DNA from: JAENVT01 sp039931555
GTDB taxonomy: Bacteria; Actinomycetota; Acidimicrobiia; Acidimicrobiales; Ilumatobacteraceae
Length of the DNA: 64,000 nt
NCBI GenBank assembly: GCA_039931555.1
Contig: JBDTRP010000116.1
Location: 70,545 to 134,544, forward strand
Reading direction: 5' to 3'
Below, in pieces: positions 34,742-43,304 of this stretch; within the stretch, counting starts at the first letter, position 1, and every line of letters starts with the position of its first letter. Under the pieces are notes generated by a model that was given only the letters and a program-made list of their open reading frames with translations, did not search any database and was not told where the DNA came from. A program made the position numbers and the translations under genes.

Positions 34742-34833
34742 CGCGTTCGCGAGGCTCTGCGGTCGGTCACCACCGGCCGGCGGCCCGCACCCGTGACTCG
34801 TGGCACGTCGAGCCGTCGATATGGTTGACGCCG

Positions 34834-36084
34834 ATGAGCCGCCCGCACGTCGTGATCATCGGATCGGGGTTCGGCGGCATTCGCGCAGCCAAGAGCCTCG
34901 CCCGGACCGACGTCGAGATCACGATCATCGACGTCAACAACTTCCACACCTTCCAACCGCTGTTGTACCAAGTCGCGACGGCTGGGCTCGATGCCGACGA
35001 CATCGGCTTCCCGATTCGGGGCATCTTCCGGAGGAGCCGCTCGATTCGGTTCGTGCTCGGTGAGGTGATTGGCATCGATCTCGCCCGGCAGGTGGTGGCC
35101 ATCGGTGACGGACGCGAATTCGCCTACGACTTCCTCGTCGTCGCTGCCGGAACCGTCAGCACGTCGTTCGGCATCGATGGTGTCGATACCAACACCTTCC
35201 CGTTGAAGACGTTGCACGACGCGCTGAGGCTCCGCTCCCACCTGTTGACCAGATTCGAGCGCGCCAGTGCGTATCCCGCCGGCAACATCGACCTCGGCAT
35301 CGTGGTCGTCGGTGGCGGGCCGACCGGGGTCGAGATGGCTGGCGGCCTGCGAGAACTGATCGACAAGGTCTTCCGCAAGGACTTCCCCGATCTCGCGGCT
35401 GCATCGACGGCCATCACGCTCGTCGAGGCAGCCGACCGGGTCCTCGGCCCGTTTCACCCGTCGCTGTCCGAGCAGGCCGCCACTGCGTTGCGGCGCAGGA
35501 ACGTGACGGTGGAAGTGGGCGTCGGCGTCGACCACGTCGAACCGGGAACCGTCGTGTTGCAGGACGGTCGCCGATTGTCGGCGGGCACGATCGTCTGGGC
35601 TGCAGGCGTCACCGCCAGTCCCGTCGCCGGCCTGCTCGGCGTGACCCTGGGTCGAGGCGGCCGCATCGCCGTTGCGGCAGATCTGTCCCTGTCGGACCAT
35701 CCCAACGTCTTCGCGATCGGCGACATCGCGCTGCCCCCGGGCGATCCGCTGCCCCAGGTCGCTCAGCCGGCGATTCAGGGTGGCGCCCACGCCGCGGCGC
35801 AGATCACGGCACGCCTCGCCGGCCACGACACCACGCCCTTCCACTATCGAGACAAGGGATCGATGGCCACCATCGGCCGCAATCAGGCCGTCGTCGAGTT
35901 CCCCAACGGTTGGCGCTTCCACGGCTTCATCGGCTGGCTGATGTGGCTCGGTCTGCACCTGCTGGAGCTGATGGGCTTCCGCAACCGGGCCAACGTGTTC
36001 GTCAACTGGGCCTGGAACTACCTGACCTACGACCATGGCTCGCGACTGCTCCTCGACGCACCGAGCGAGCCCGAACCAGGCTGA
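34834..36084 (+). CDS. ndh: Type II NADH dehydrogenase-like FAD oxidoreductase
   Basis: This 416-residue protein has two dinucleotide folds: FAD (VVIIGSGFGGIRAAKSL) and NAD (IVVVGGGPTGVEMAGGL). NDH-2 hallmarks are NNFHTFQPLLYQVATAGL, WAAGVTASPVA, FAIGDIA, and the quinone-site QPAIQGGAHAAAQI. The C-terminal hydrophobic helix (FIGWLMWLGLHLLELMGF) should dock on the membrane. It passes electrons from NADH to menaquinone without proton pumping. The ATG at 34834 follows TATGGT (34820-34825) by 8 bases. Confidence 0.92.
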   Translation: MSRPHVVIIGSGFGGIRAAKSLARTDVEITIIDVNNFHTFQPLLYQVATAGLDADDIGFPIRGIFRRSRSIRFVLGEVIGIDLARQVVAIGDGREFAYDFLVVAAGTVSTSFGIDGVDTNTFPLKTLHDALRLRSHLLTRFERASAYPAGNIDLGIVVVGGGPTGVEMAGGLRELIDKVFRKDFPDLAAASTAITLVEAADRVLGPFHPSLSEQAATALRRRNVTVEVGVGVDHVEPGTVVLQDGRRLSAGTIVWAAGVTASPVAGLLGVTLGRGGRIAVAADLSLSDHPNVFAIGDIALPPGDPLPQVAQPAIQGGAHAAAQITARLAGHDTTPFHYRDKGSMATIGRNQAVVEFPNGWRFHGFIGWLMWLGLHLLELMGFRNRANVFVNWAWNYLTYDHGSRLLLDAPSEPEPG

Positions 36085-36087
36085 GCA

Positions 36088-36864
36088 TCACTTCGGCGTC
36101 ATGCGGATGCCACCGTCGACGCGAATGGTCTCGGCGTTGAGGTAGCTGTTGGTGACGCACTCGATGATGACCGAGGCCAACTCTTCCTGTGTGCCGAGGC
36201 GCTGGGGGAACAGCACCCCCTTCTGCAGGTTCGCCTTGAATGCCTCGCTGTTGTCTCCCTCGCCATAGATCGGGGTGTCGATCAGGCCTGGCGCCACGGT
36301 GTTGACCCGCACGCCGATCGCAGCCAGGTCGCGGGCAATCGGCAGGGTCATTCCCACGACCCCGCCCTTCGATGCCGAGTACGCGGCTTGGCCGATCTGG
36401 CCGTCGAATGCAGCCACCGAGGCGATGTTGACGATGACCCCACGCTCGCCGAACTCCATCGGCTCGGTGGTGCTCATCGCCGTGCCGACGATGCGGATGC
36501 AGTCGAAGGTGCCGATCAGGTTGATGGCGATCACCTGCTTGAACGCGTCGAGGTTGGCGGCCGAGTCGTACGTGCCGTCCTTGCCCACCGTGCGCTGTGC
36601 CCAGCCGATGCCGGCCGAGTTGACCAGCACGCGCACCGGACCCATGCTCTTGGCCATCTCGACTGCGTTGACGATGTCGTCGGTGTTGGTCACGTCGACC
36701 TTGCAGAACGCGCCACCGATCTCGTCGGCCAACGCCTTGCCCTTGTCGTGCTGAAGGTCGGCGACGACGACCTTGGCGCCCCTCGACGCCAACACGCGGG
36801 CCGCTGCCGCCCCGATACCTGATGCTCCGCCCGTGACGATTGCGCTTGCGCCGTTGATGTCCAT
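36088..36864 (-). CDS. Short-chain dehydrogenase (3-hydroxyacyl-CoA dehydrogenase type 2-like)
   Basis: This 258-residue classical SDR has the NAD motif TGGASGIGAAAARVL, LVNSAGIG, catalytic Ser in NIASVAAFDG, and Tyr/Lys in YSASKGG. The insertion and overall pattern (MEFGERGVIVNIAS, APGLIDTPIYG) resemble the HSD10-type 3-hydroxyacyl-CoA dehydrogenases. A role in fatty-acid or branched acyl-CoA oxidation fits the divergent CoA-transferase neighbour. TATCGT lies 7 bases before the ATG on the minus strand. Confidence 0.88.
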   Translation of the reverse strand: MDINGASAIVTGGASGIGAAAARVLASRGAKVVVADLQHDKGKALADEIGGAFCKVDVTNTDDIVNAVEMAKSMGPVRVLVNSAGIGWAQRTVGKDGTYDSAANLDAFKQVIAINLIGTFDCIRIVGTAMSTTEPMEFGERGVIVNIASVAAFDGQIGQAAYSASKGGVVGMTLPIARDLAAIGVRVNTVAPGLIDTPIYGEGDNSEAFKANLQKGVLFPQRLGTQEELASVIIECVTNSYLNAETIRVDGGIRMTPK

Positions 36865-36929
36865 GAGGGCGACGATAACGCCGGCCCCACGATCACTGCC
36901 GAACCCGCACCGGCGATTACCGTCACGCC

Positions 36930-38132
36930 ATGCCCGGACCCTTGGCTGGATTCACCATCGTCGAGGCCTGCCAGATGGTTGCCGGACCACTCGCCGGCAC
37001 GATCTGCGCCGACCTCGGTGCCGAGGTGATCAAGATCGAGAACCCCGATCGCGGCGACCGGTTTCGCTACCTCGGCGATCGAGTCGGTGGTATTTCGGCG
37101 ATCTGGGCTGCGGTCAACCGCGGCAAGCGAAGTGTCGTGATCGATCTCCAACGACCCGACGGGATCGCCCTCTTCAACACGATCGTCGCCCGGGCCGATG
37201 TCTTCATCCAGAACTTCCGACCCGGCGTGGTCGAGCGACTCGGCATCGACGAGCCGACGATGCGCTCCGTACATCCCGACCTCGTCTACGTGTCGGTCAG
37301 CGGGTTCGGCGACAGCGGGCCGTACATCGGCCAGAAGAGCTACGACTACGTGATCCAGGCGTTGTCGGGCATGGCCGCGCTGCAGGCCGACCCGGCAACC
37401 GGCGAGCCGGCCCTGGTGCGCAACATCGTCGTCGACAAGGTCACGGCGATGGCCGCCGCACAGGCGATCCTCGCTGCGCTGCTCGCCCGCGGCCGCGGAG
37501 CCGGCGGTCAGCACGTGCGACTGTCGATGCTCGATGTCGCACTGTCGTTCCTGTGGCCCGACGGGATGATGCAACACACGCTGCTGGCCGGCGACGGGCG
37601 AGTCACCCCCGGCCCGCACATGGCGGCCGACTACCTCATGCGCCGCACGGCCGATGGCGAACACATCGCTCTGCTGGCCACGTCGAACTCGCAGTTCCCC
37701 GGGCTGTGCGCGGCCTTGGGGACGCAGCGGTGGCTGGCCGACGACCGGTTCTCGACGCTGGCGGCACGCGAGGCCAACGCCGCTGAGTTGAACGACATGA
37801 TCAGCGCCGAGTTGCTGCGCCACCAGGGCGCCGAGATCGTGGCCCGGCTCCACGAGCACGACGTGCCGTGCGCCTTGGTGAACCCGATCGATCGGGTCCA
37901 TCTCGACCCGCAGGTGGTGGAGAACGCGGTGCTGGTCGAGCACGAACGGGCATGGCTGGGCCCGGTCCGCGAACCGCGACCGCCTGCTCACTTCTCGGCA
38001 ACACCGACCGCCTTGGGTCGCCACGCACCCAAGTTCGACGAGCACACCGACGAGGTGCTGGGCGAGTTCGGCGTCACCACCGACGCGATCGCCGCGCTGC
38101 GCGCCGCCGGCACGATCGGCGCCCGCCGCTGA
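36930..38132 (+). CDS. CaiB/BaiF-family CoA transferase
   Basis: This 400-residue class III CoA transferase begins with PLAGFTIVEACQMVAGPLAG and has DLGAEVIKIENPDRGD, SVSGFGDSGPY and NIVVDKVTAM. The catalytic Asp lies in LSMLDVALSFLW. It moves CoA between acids as an Asp-linked anhydride. The start follows TACCGT (36918-36923) by 6 bases. Pairing with the divergent HSD10-like gene suggests acyl-CoA catabolism. Confidence 0.9.
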   Translation: MPGPLAGFTIVEACQMVAGPLAGTICADLGAEVIKIENPDRGDRFRYLGDRVGGISAIWAAVNRGKRSVVIDLQRPDGIALFNTIVARADVFIQNFRPGVVERLGIDEPTMRSVHPDLVYVSVSGFGDSGPYIGQKSYDYVIQALSGMAALQADPATGEPALVRNIVVDKVTAMAAAQAILAALLARGRGAGGQHVRLSMLDVALSFLWPDGMMQHTLLAGDGRVTPGPHMAADYLMRRTADGEHIALLATSNSQFPGLCAALGTQRWLADDRFSTLAAREANAAELNDMISAELLRHQGAEIVARLHEHDVPCALVNPIDRVHLDPQVVENAVLVEHERAWLGPVREPRPPAHFSATPTALGRHAPKFDEHTDEVLGEFGVTTDAIAALRAAGTIGARR

Positions 38133-38147
38133 CGCACCCGTCGCGCG

Positions 38148-38192
38148 GCAAGTCACGAAATCTCCGGATGCACCGGAGATTCGGTGACTTGC
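38148..38192. repeat. 45-bp near-perfect palindrome at a convergent junction (family A, copy 1)
   Basis: Outer arms GCAAGTCAC and GTGACTTGC (9 bp), 3-base internal loops GAA and TCG, inner arms ATCTCCGG and CCGGAGAT (8 bp), loop ATGCA. It lies between the CoA transferase stop and the convergent RNase H stop. The same element occurs at 55312-55360, again between convergent genes. Confidence 0.9.
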
Positions 38193-38201
38193 CCAACCCG
38201 A

Positions 38202-38696
38202 TCAGGAGTCGAACAGGGAGCCTTGGGGTTGTTCGATCATCGGCGACGAGTTGGGTGGCGTGAACGGGCCTTTCGACGCGGCCACGGCGAGGGCATCGAC
38301 GAGATCGTTCATCGGGTCACCCGAGTGGCCCTTGACCCATTCGAACACCGGCTTGCGGGCGATGCACAGTTCGATCAGTGGCTGCCACAGATCGAGATTG
38401 GCGACCGGCTTGCGTTGCGAGTTCCTCCATCCGTTGGCCTTCCACGTCTTCCACCAGATCGTGCATCCCTTGATGACGTAGGTGGAATCCGACACGATGG
38501 TCAGCGGGCCGTCGAGCGAGCGCAGCGCTTCGAGTGCGGCCATGATCTCCATGCGCTGGTTGGTGGAACGGGCTTCGCCGCCCGAATCTCGCTGCACGCC
38601 ATCGGGGGCGGTTGCCCACGCCCATCCACCCGGCCCCGGGTTCCCCGCGCACGCTCCATCGGTGAACACGACGATCGGTGCCCTGGGTGTGCTCAT
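38202..38696 (-). CDS. rnhA: Ribonuclease HI
   Basis: This 164-residue enzyme cuts the RNA strand of RNA-DNA hybrids. The metal-binding set is Asp13 (FTDGAC), Glu50 (RMEIMAALEAL), Asp70 (VSDSTYV) and Asp131 (MNDLVD), with His124 in WVKGHSG. A basic WKANGWRNSQRKPV handle for substrate binding is present. The final 20 residues are an unusual Pro/Ser tail. A TAGTTT box lies 6 bases before the ATG and overlaps the divergent promoter of the SGNH protein gene. Confidence 0.95.
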   Translation of the reverse strand: MSTPRAPIVVFTDGACAGNPGPGGWAWATAPDGVQRDSGGEARSTNQRMEIMAALEALRSLDGPLTIVSDSTYVIKGCTIWWKTWKANGWRNSQRKPVANLDLWQPLIELCIARKPVFEWVKGHSGDPMNDLVDALAVAASKGPFTPPNSSPMIEQPQGSLFDS

Positions 38697-38702
38697 CGGC
38701 GC

Positions 38703-38712
38703 AAACTACTGT
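38703..38712. promoter_or_regulatory. Overlapping divergent -10 boxes of rnhA and the SGNH protein gene
   Basis: The 22-base gap between divergent ATG codons holds TACTGT on the plus strand (38707-38712) and TAGTTT on the minus strand (38703-38708), sharing two base pairs. Each lies 6 bases before its start codon. The two promoters cannot be melted independently, so the genes should compete or fire alternately. Confidence 0.6.
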
Positions 38713-38718
38713 GCCGCC

Positions 38719-40515
38719 ATGCGGATCCGAGCCATCTCGTTTGCCATGGCCCTGGTCGGCACCGCGGTCGTCGTCGCCCCACCACCCGTGCTGGCGGAGC
38801 GCTTGTTCGTGTCGGTGTTCATCGACACGCCCGGCCCGAAGGGCAGCATCGCGGTCGTCGGCGACTCGTTGATGCTGGGCTCTGCATACGACGCGCCGTT
38901 CGAGCCGGGCTGGGGCCCGTCGCTGGCGCGGATGCTGGTAGACCGCGGTTGGGGCCCGGTTCACATGGCCGCAGGAGTGGGGTTCCAGGCCGGCAAGATG
39001 ATCCCCAACAACCCCGGCGCCAACATGTCGCTGTGGCTCACGACCCAACGGTCGCAGGGATTCGACCCGGAAGTCATCGTGGCCAGCATGGGGCCCAACG
39101 ACATCATCGCTTGCAGCGGCAGTGTCGATTGCGCGGCCGACGACATCCGCTCCTTCATGGACACCGCTGGGCCTGACCACGAGGTGTGGTGGGCGTTGCA
39201 GACCGCGGCGATCCCGGCGAACCAGCAGGCGTGGAACCAGGCGCTGCAGATCGTCGCTGCGGAGCGACCCAACCTGACGTTGTGGGACTGGCCCAGCATC
39301 CGGATCGCGGCCGGCATCCCGATCTCCTCCGACAACACCCACCTGCCGGGCGCTCCCCAGTACCGGCAGCGCAGCACGTTGATGGCCGACGACGTGACTG
39401 ATCGGTTGGCCGGGTCGCGTCACATCGGACCCGAAGTCGCGCCGCCGATCGGTGGTGCGTCGTTCGAATATCTGCCAGTGCCACCGAAACGATTGATCGA
39501 CACGCGCGAGAGCGGGCAGCGAGTTGTTGCCGGCGGCACGCTGACGGTCGACCTGTCGGTGTTGGCACCTGGCACAGTGGGGCCCGACGCGGCCGCTGCC
39601 GCGGTCAACGTGACCGCAGCGGATCCGGCGACCGCCGGCTACGTGACTGTCTGGCCGTGCGGGGCCGAGCGGCCGTTGGCGTCGAGCGTCAACTTCGTGG
39701 CCGGCCAGGCGCGTGGCGCGCAGGCAACCACGCTGCTGCGCCAACCCGATCGCTCGTTGTGTGTTTTCAGCAACACTGCGACCGACATCGTGGTCGACCT
39801 GCAGGGCGTGTTCGTGCCGAGTGGAGGTCTGCGGTTTGCGGCGATCACACCGCCGACACGCCAGATCGACACCCGCAACGCGGGCAGATCATCGACATTG
39901 GTGCTGCAGGCGCCGCTCGATGCCAAGGCTGTCGCCGCGACCCTCACCGTCACCGGTGGAAGTACCGCGGGGTTTCTGACGGCGTATCCGTGCGCGGGTT
40001 CGCTTCCCGTGGTGTCGAACGTCAACTGGCAACCGGGCGAGACGGTGGCCGGTTCGGTGTTCGTGCCCGTTGACGCGGGCGGCAAGTACTGCATCTTCTC
40101 CAACTCGCCGGTCGACGTGATCGTCGACGTCACCGGCGTGTTCGACATCGCCGGCCCCACCAGCACCCTGCGCTTCACGCCGGTCGCTCCGACGCGCATG
40201 GTCGACACCCGAGTCGGCCTCGGTGGTTGGCGCGGTCATCAAGGTGTTGGCCAGACCATCGAGATCGGCGCCGCGCCCGACACGGCCACCGCCGTCACCG
40301 GAACGATCACGCTGGTCGACCCAGCGCTCGACGGCTACCTCACCGGCACGACGTGCGGCCAGCCACCTGGTGCCACGTCGTCGGTCAACGGGGCGCGGGG
40401 CTCGGTGATGGCCAACTCGCTGACCGTCGCCCTGTCGCCGGGCGGCAACCTGTGCATCACTGCGTTGGTCGCCTCGCACGCGCTGTTCGACACAACCGGG
40501 TGGTGGATGCCGTGA
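38719..40515 (+). CDS. Secreted SGNH-hydrolase-like protein with three D-T-R repeat domains
   Basis: This 598-residue exported protein has a signal peptide (1-26). The SGNH/GDSL domain has block I Ser50 in AVVGDSLMLG, block III Asn127 in SMGPNDI, and block V Asp205/His208 in SSDNTHLP. Three repeat domains of 110-125 residues then start near residues 257, 380 and 492, each opening with RxxDTR and carrying a WPCG- or YPCA-type Cys, SNVN and a VDVTG or VDLQG end. The enzyme part probably removes acyl groups from a surface glycan. The repeats may bind it. The TACTGT box 6 bases before the ATG supports the start. Confidence 0.85.
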   Translation: MRIRAISFAMALVGTAVVVAPPPVLAERLFVSVFIDTPGPKGSIAVVGDSLMLGSAYDAPFEPGWGPSLARMLVDRGWGPVHMAAGVGFQAGKMIPNNPGANMSLWLTTQRSQGFDPEVIVASMGPNDIIACSGSVDCAADDIRSFMDTAGPDHEVWWALQTAAIPANQQAWNQALQIVAAERPNLTLWDWPSIRIAAGIPISSDNTHLPGAPQYRQRSTLMADDVTDRLAGSRHIGPEVAPPIGGASFEYLPVPPKRLIDTRESGQRVVAGGTLTVDLSVLAPGTVGPDAAAAAVNVTAADPATAGYVTVWPCGAERPLASSVNFVAGQARGAQATTLLRQPDRSLCVFSNTATDIVVDLQGVFVPSGGLRFAAITPPTRQIDTRNAGRSSTLVLQAPLDAKAVAATLTVTGGSTAGFLTAYPCAGSLPVVSNVNWQPGETVAGSVFVPVDAGGKYCIFSNSPVDVIVDVTGVFDIAGPTSTLRFTPVAPTRMVDTRVGLGGWRGHQGVGQTIEIGAAPDTATAVTGTITLVDPALDGYLTGTTCGQPPGATSSVNGARGSVMANSLTVALSPGGNLCITALVASHALFDTTGWWMP

Positions 40516-40575
40516 CACACGACCTGACGATCTTCGCGCACATTACCCGCCGGTAAGCCTGCTTGACTAGGGGCC

Positions 40576-43302
40576 ATGATCTTCGACGGCTTCGTCAACC
40601 AGCTGCCCGACTCTGACCCCGGCGAGACGCAGGAATGGCTCGATTCCCTCGACGCTGTGGTCGATGTGCACGGCAAGACCCGAGCTCGCTTCCTGCTCAC
40701 CAAGTTGCTCGATCGCGCCCGGGCCACGCAGGTCAGCTTCCCCGCCACGGTCAGCACGCCGTACGTCAACACGATCCCGCGTGAGCAAGAACCCTGGTTC
40801 CCCGGCGACGAGTACATCGAGCGTCGCATCCGGGCGTTCGTTCGTTGGAACGCGGCGGCGATGGTGGTCAGGGCCAACAAGCATGCCGATGGCATCGGTG
40901 GGCACCTGTCGACATTTGCCAGCTCGGCCAGCCTCTACGAGATCGGCTTCAACCACTTCTTCCACGGCAAGGACAACGGCAACCCCGGAGACCACGTGTA
41001 CTTCCAGGGTCACGCGACTCCCGGCATCTACGCGCGTGCGTTCATGGAGGGCCGACTGAGCGAGGACGACCTCGACCACTTCCGCCGCGAGATCGGCCGC
41101 GACGGCCGCGGTTTGTCGAGCTACCCCCACCCGCGGCTGATGCCCGACTTCTGGGAGTACCCGACGGTCAGCATGGGCCTCGGCCCGCTCGCCGCGTTGT
41201 ATCAGGCCCGATTCAACCGGTACCTGCAGAACCGCGAGATCGACGACACCAGCCAGAGCCGCATCTGGGCCTTCCTGGGCGATGGCGAGTGCGACGAGCC
41301 CGAGTCCCTCGGGGCGCTGTCGCTGGCCAGTCGCGAGAAGCTCGACAACTTGGTGTTCGTCGTCAACTGCAACCTGCAGCGACTCGACGGCCCGGTACGC
41401 GGCAACGGCAAGGTGATCCAGGAGCTCGAGGCCGTGTTCCGCGGCAACGGTTGGAACGTGATCAAGGTCATCCTCGGGTCCAAGTGGGACGAGTTGCTGG
41501 CCAACGACAACGACGGCGTGCTGTTGAACCAGCTCAACAACACCGTCGACGGGCAGTTCCAGCGCTACACCGTCGAGAACGGCGCGTACATCCGCGACGA
41601 CTTCTTCGGCCCCGATCCCCGCCTTCGCCAGATGGTCGCCCACCTCAGCGACGAAGACCTCATGCACCTGCCACGCGGTGGTCACGACTACCGCAAGCTC
41701 TATGCGGCGTACAAGGCCGCGACCGAGAACATGGGCACCGGTGCGCCGACGGCGATCCTGTGCAAGACGATCAAGGGCTGGACGCTCGGCCCCGACATCG
41801 AGGGCCGCAACGCCACCCACCAGATCAAGAAGATGACCAAGGATCAACTGATCGTGCTGCGCGACCGGTTGTACATGCACGACGAGATCCCCGACTCCGC
41901 CTTCGACGGTGACCTCCCGCCCTACTTCCGCCCAGCCGAGGACTCGATCGAGTACCAGTACATGATGGAGCGCCGCAAGGCCCTCGGCGGTTCGATCCCG
42001 AAGCGCACCACTCGTGCCCGCAAGCCGATGCAACTGCCCGACGACAGCGCGTTCGCCGAACTGCTCACCGGGTCGGGCACGCAGGCGGTCAGCACGACCA
42101 TGGGCTTCACCCGACTGCTGCGCGGCCTGACTCGCGACAAGAAGTTCGGGCAACGCGTCGTGCCGATCATCCCCGACGAGGCTCGAACGTTCGGCATGGA
42201 CTCGCTGTTCCGCGAGCTCAAGATCTACGCCTCACAGGGTCAGAAGTACGAACCGGTCGATCACGAGATGTTGCTCAGCTACGCAGAAGCAGCCAATGGC
42301 CAGATCCTCGAGGAAGGGATCACCGAGGCCGGCTCGACGGCCAGCTTCATCGCCGCCGGCACGGCCTACGCCACTCGCGGCGTACCGATGGTGCCGTTCT
42401 ACACGTTCTATTCGATGTTCGGCTTCCAGCGCGTCGGCGACCTCATCTGGCAGGCGGCCGATGCGCGTACGCGTGGCTTCCTGCTCGGCGCCACCGCTGG
42501 GCGCACGACCCTGATGGGCGAGGGCCTGCAACACCAGGACGGCCACTCGTTGGTGCACGCCTCGACCGTGCCACCGTGCCAGGCGTACGACCCGGCGTTC
42601 GCCTACGAGGTCGCCTCGATCGTGCAAGAGGGCCTGCAGCGGATGTACGGCGGCGGCAGCGACAGCCCCGACGTCTTCTACTACATCACCCTGTACAACG
42701 AGAACTACCTGATGCCGACGATGCCCGAGGGCGACCCGGCCGAGGTCCGCGCCGCGATCATGCGCGGCCTCTACCGGTGGGCGCCGGCACCGGATGGTCC
42801 CTCGCGTCGTGCCACGTTGTTGTTCTCCGGATCCGCACAGCGAGCGGCTCGCGAGGCCGCTGCCGAGTTGGCGGAGCACTTCGACATCGGCGTCGAGCTG
42901 TGGTCGGCGACCTCGTACAAGTGCTTGCGCGAGAACGCCCTCGAGGTCGAACGATGGAACCGTCTCCATCCCGCCCAGGCGCCGCGCGTTGCCGATGTCG
43001 CCAGCCTGCTGGCCGACGCCCCCGGGCCGATCGTCGCCGTCACCGATTTCATGAAGATCGTTCCCGAGCAGGTGGCCCGTTTCTTGCCGGGCCGCACCTT
43101 CGTGCCGCTCGGTACCGACGGGATGGGCCGGTCAGACACCCGTGAGTCGTTGCGTCGCTTCTTCGAGATCGACCTCGGTCATGTGGTGGTCGGCGTGCTG
43201 TCAGCGCTCCACGCCACCGGCGAGGTCGAAGCCGGCGAGATCGAGGCTGCCCTCGAGCGTTACGGGATCGACGCCGACGCCCACGACCCGTACCTGGTCT
43301 GA
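40576..43302 (+). CDS. aceE: Pyruvate dehydrogenase E1, homodimeric type
   Basis: This 908-residue thiamine-diphosphate enzyme decarboxylates pyruvate and acetylates E2. The ThDP/Mg motif begins GDGECDEPES near residue 234 and ends with NCNLQRLDG. Other family blocks are GHLSTFASSASLYEIGFNHF, FQGHATPGIYARAF, SYPHPRLMPDFWEYPTVSMG and LLGATAGRTTLMGEGLQHQDG. Length matches E. coli AceE. E2 and E3 are not adjacent: the E2-Lpd-LipBA block lies about 26 kb to the left. This is the usual actinobacterial arrangement with aceE alone. Confidence 0.97.
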   Translation: MIFDGFVNQLPDSDPGETQEWLDSLDAVVDVHGKTRARFLLTKLLDRARATQVSFPATVSTPYVNTIPREQEPWFPGDEYIERRIRAFVRWNAAAMVVRANKHADGIGGHLSTFASSASLYEIGFNHFFHGKDNGNPGDHVYFQGHATPGIYARAFMEGRLSEDDLDHFRREIGRDGRGLSSYPHPRLMPDFWEYPTVSMGLGPLAALYQARFNRYLQNREIDDTSQSRIWAFLGDGECDEPESLGALSLASREKLDNLVFVVNCNLQRLDGPVRGNGKVIQELEAVFRGNGWNVIKVILGSKWDELLANDNDGVLLNQLNNTVDGQFQRYTVENGAYIRDDFFGPDPRLRQMVAHLSDEDLMHLPRGGHDYRKLYAAYKAATENMGTGAPTAILCKTIKGWTLGPDIEGRNATHQIKKMTKDQLIVLRDRLYMHDEIPDSAFDGDLPPYFRPAEDSIEYQYMMERRKALGGSIPKRTTRARKPMQLPDDSAFAELLTGSGTQAVSTTMGFTRLLRGLTRDKKFGQRVVPIIPDEARTFGMDSLFRELKIYASQGQKYEPVDHEMLLSYAEAANGQILEEGITEAGSTASFIAAGTAYATRGVPMVPFYTFYSMFGFQRVGDLIWQAADARTRGFLLGATAGRTTLMGEGLQHQDGHSLVHASTVPPCQAYDPAFAYEVASIVQEGLQRMYGGGSDSPDVFYYITLYNENYLMPTMPEGDPAEVRAAIMRGLYRWAPAPDGPSRRATLLFSGSAQRAAREAAAELAEHFDIGVELWSATSYKCLRENALEVERWNRLHPAQAPRVADVASLLADAPGPIVAVTDFMKIVPEQVARFLPGRTFVPLGTDGMGRSDTRESLRRFFEIDLGHVVVGVLSALHATGEVEAGEIEAALERYGIDADAHDPYLV

Positions 43303-43304
43303 GC

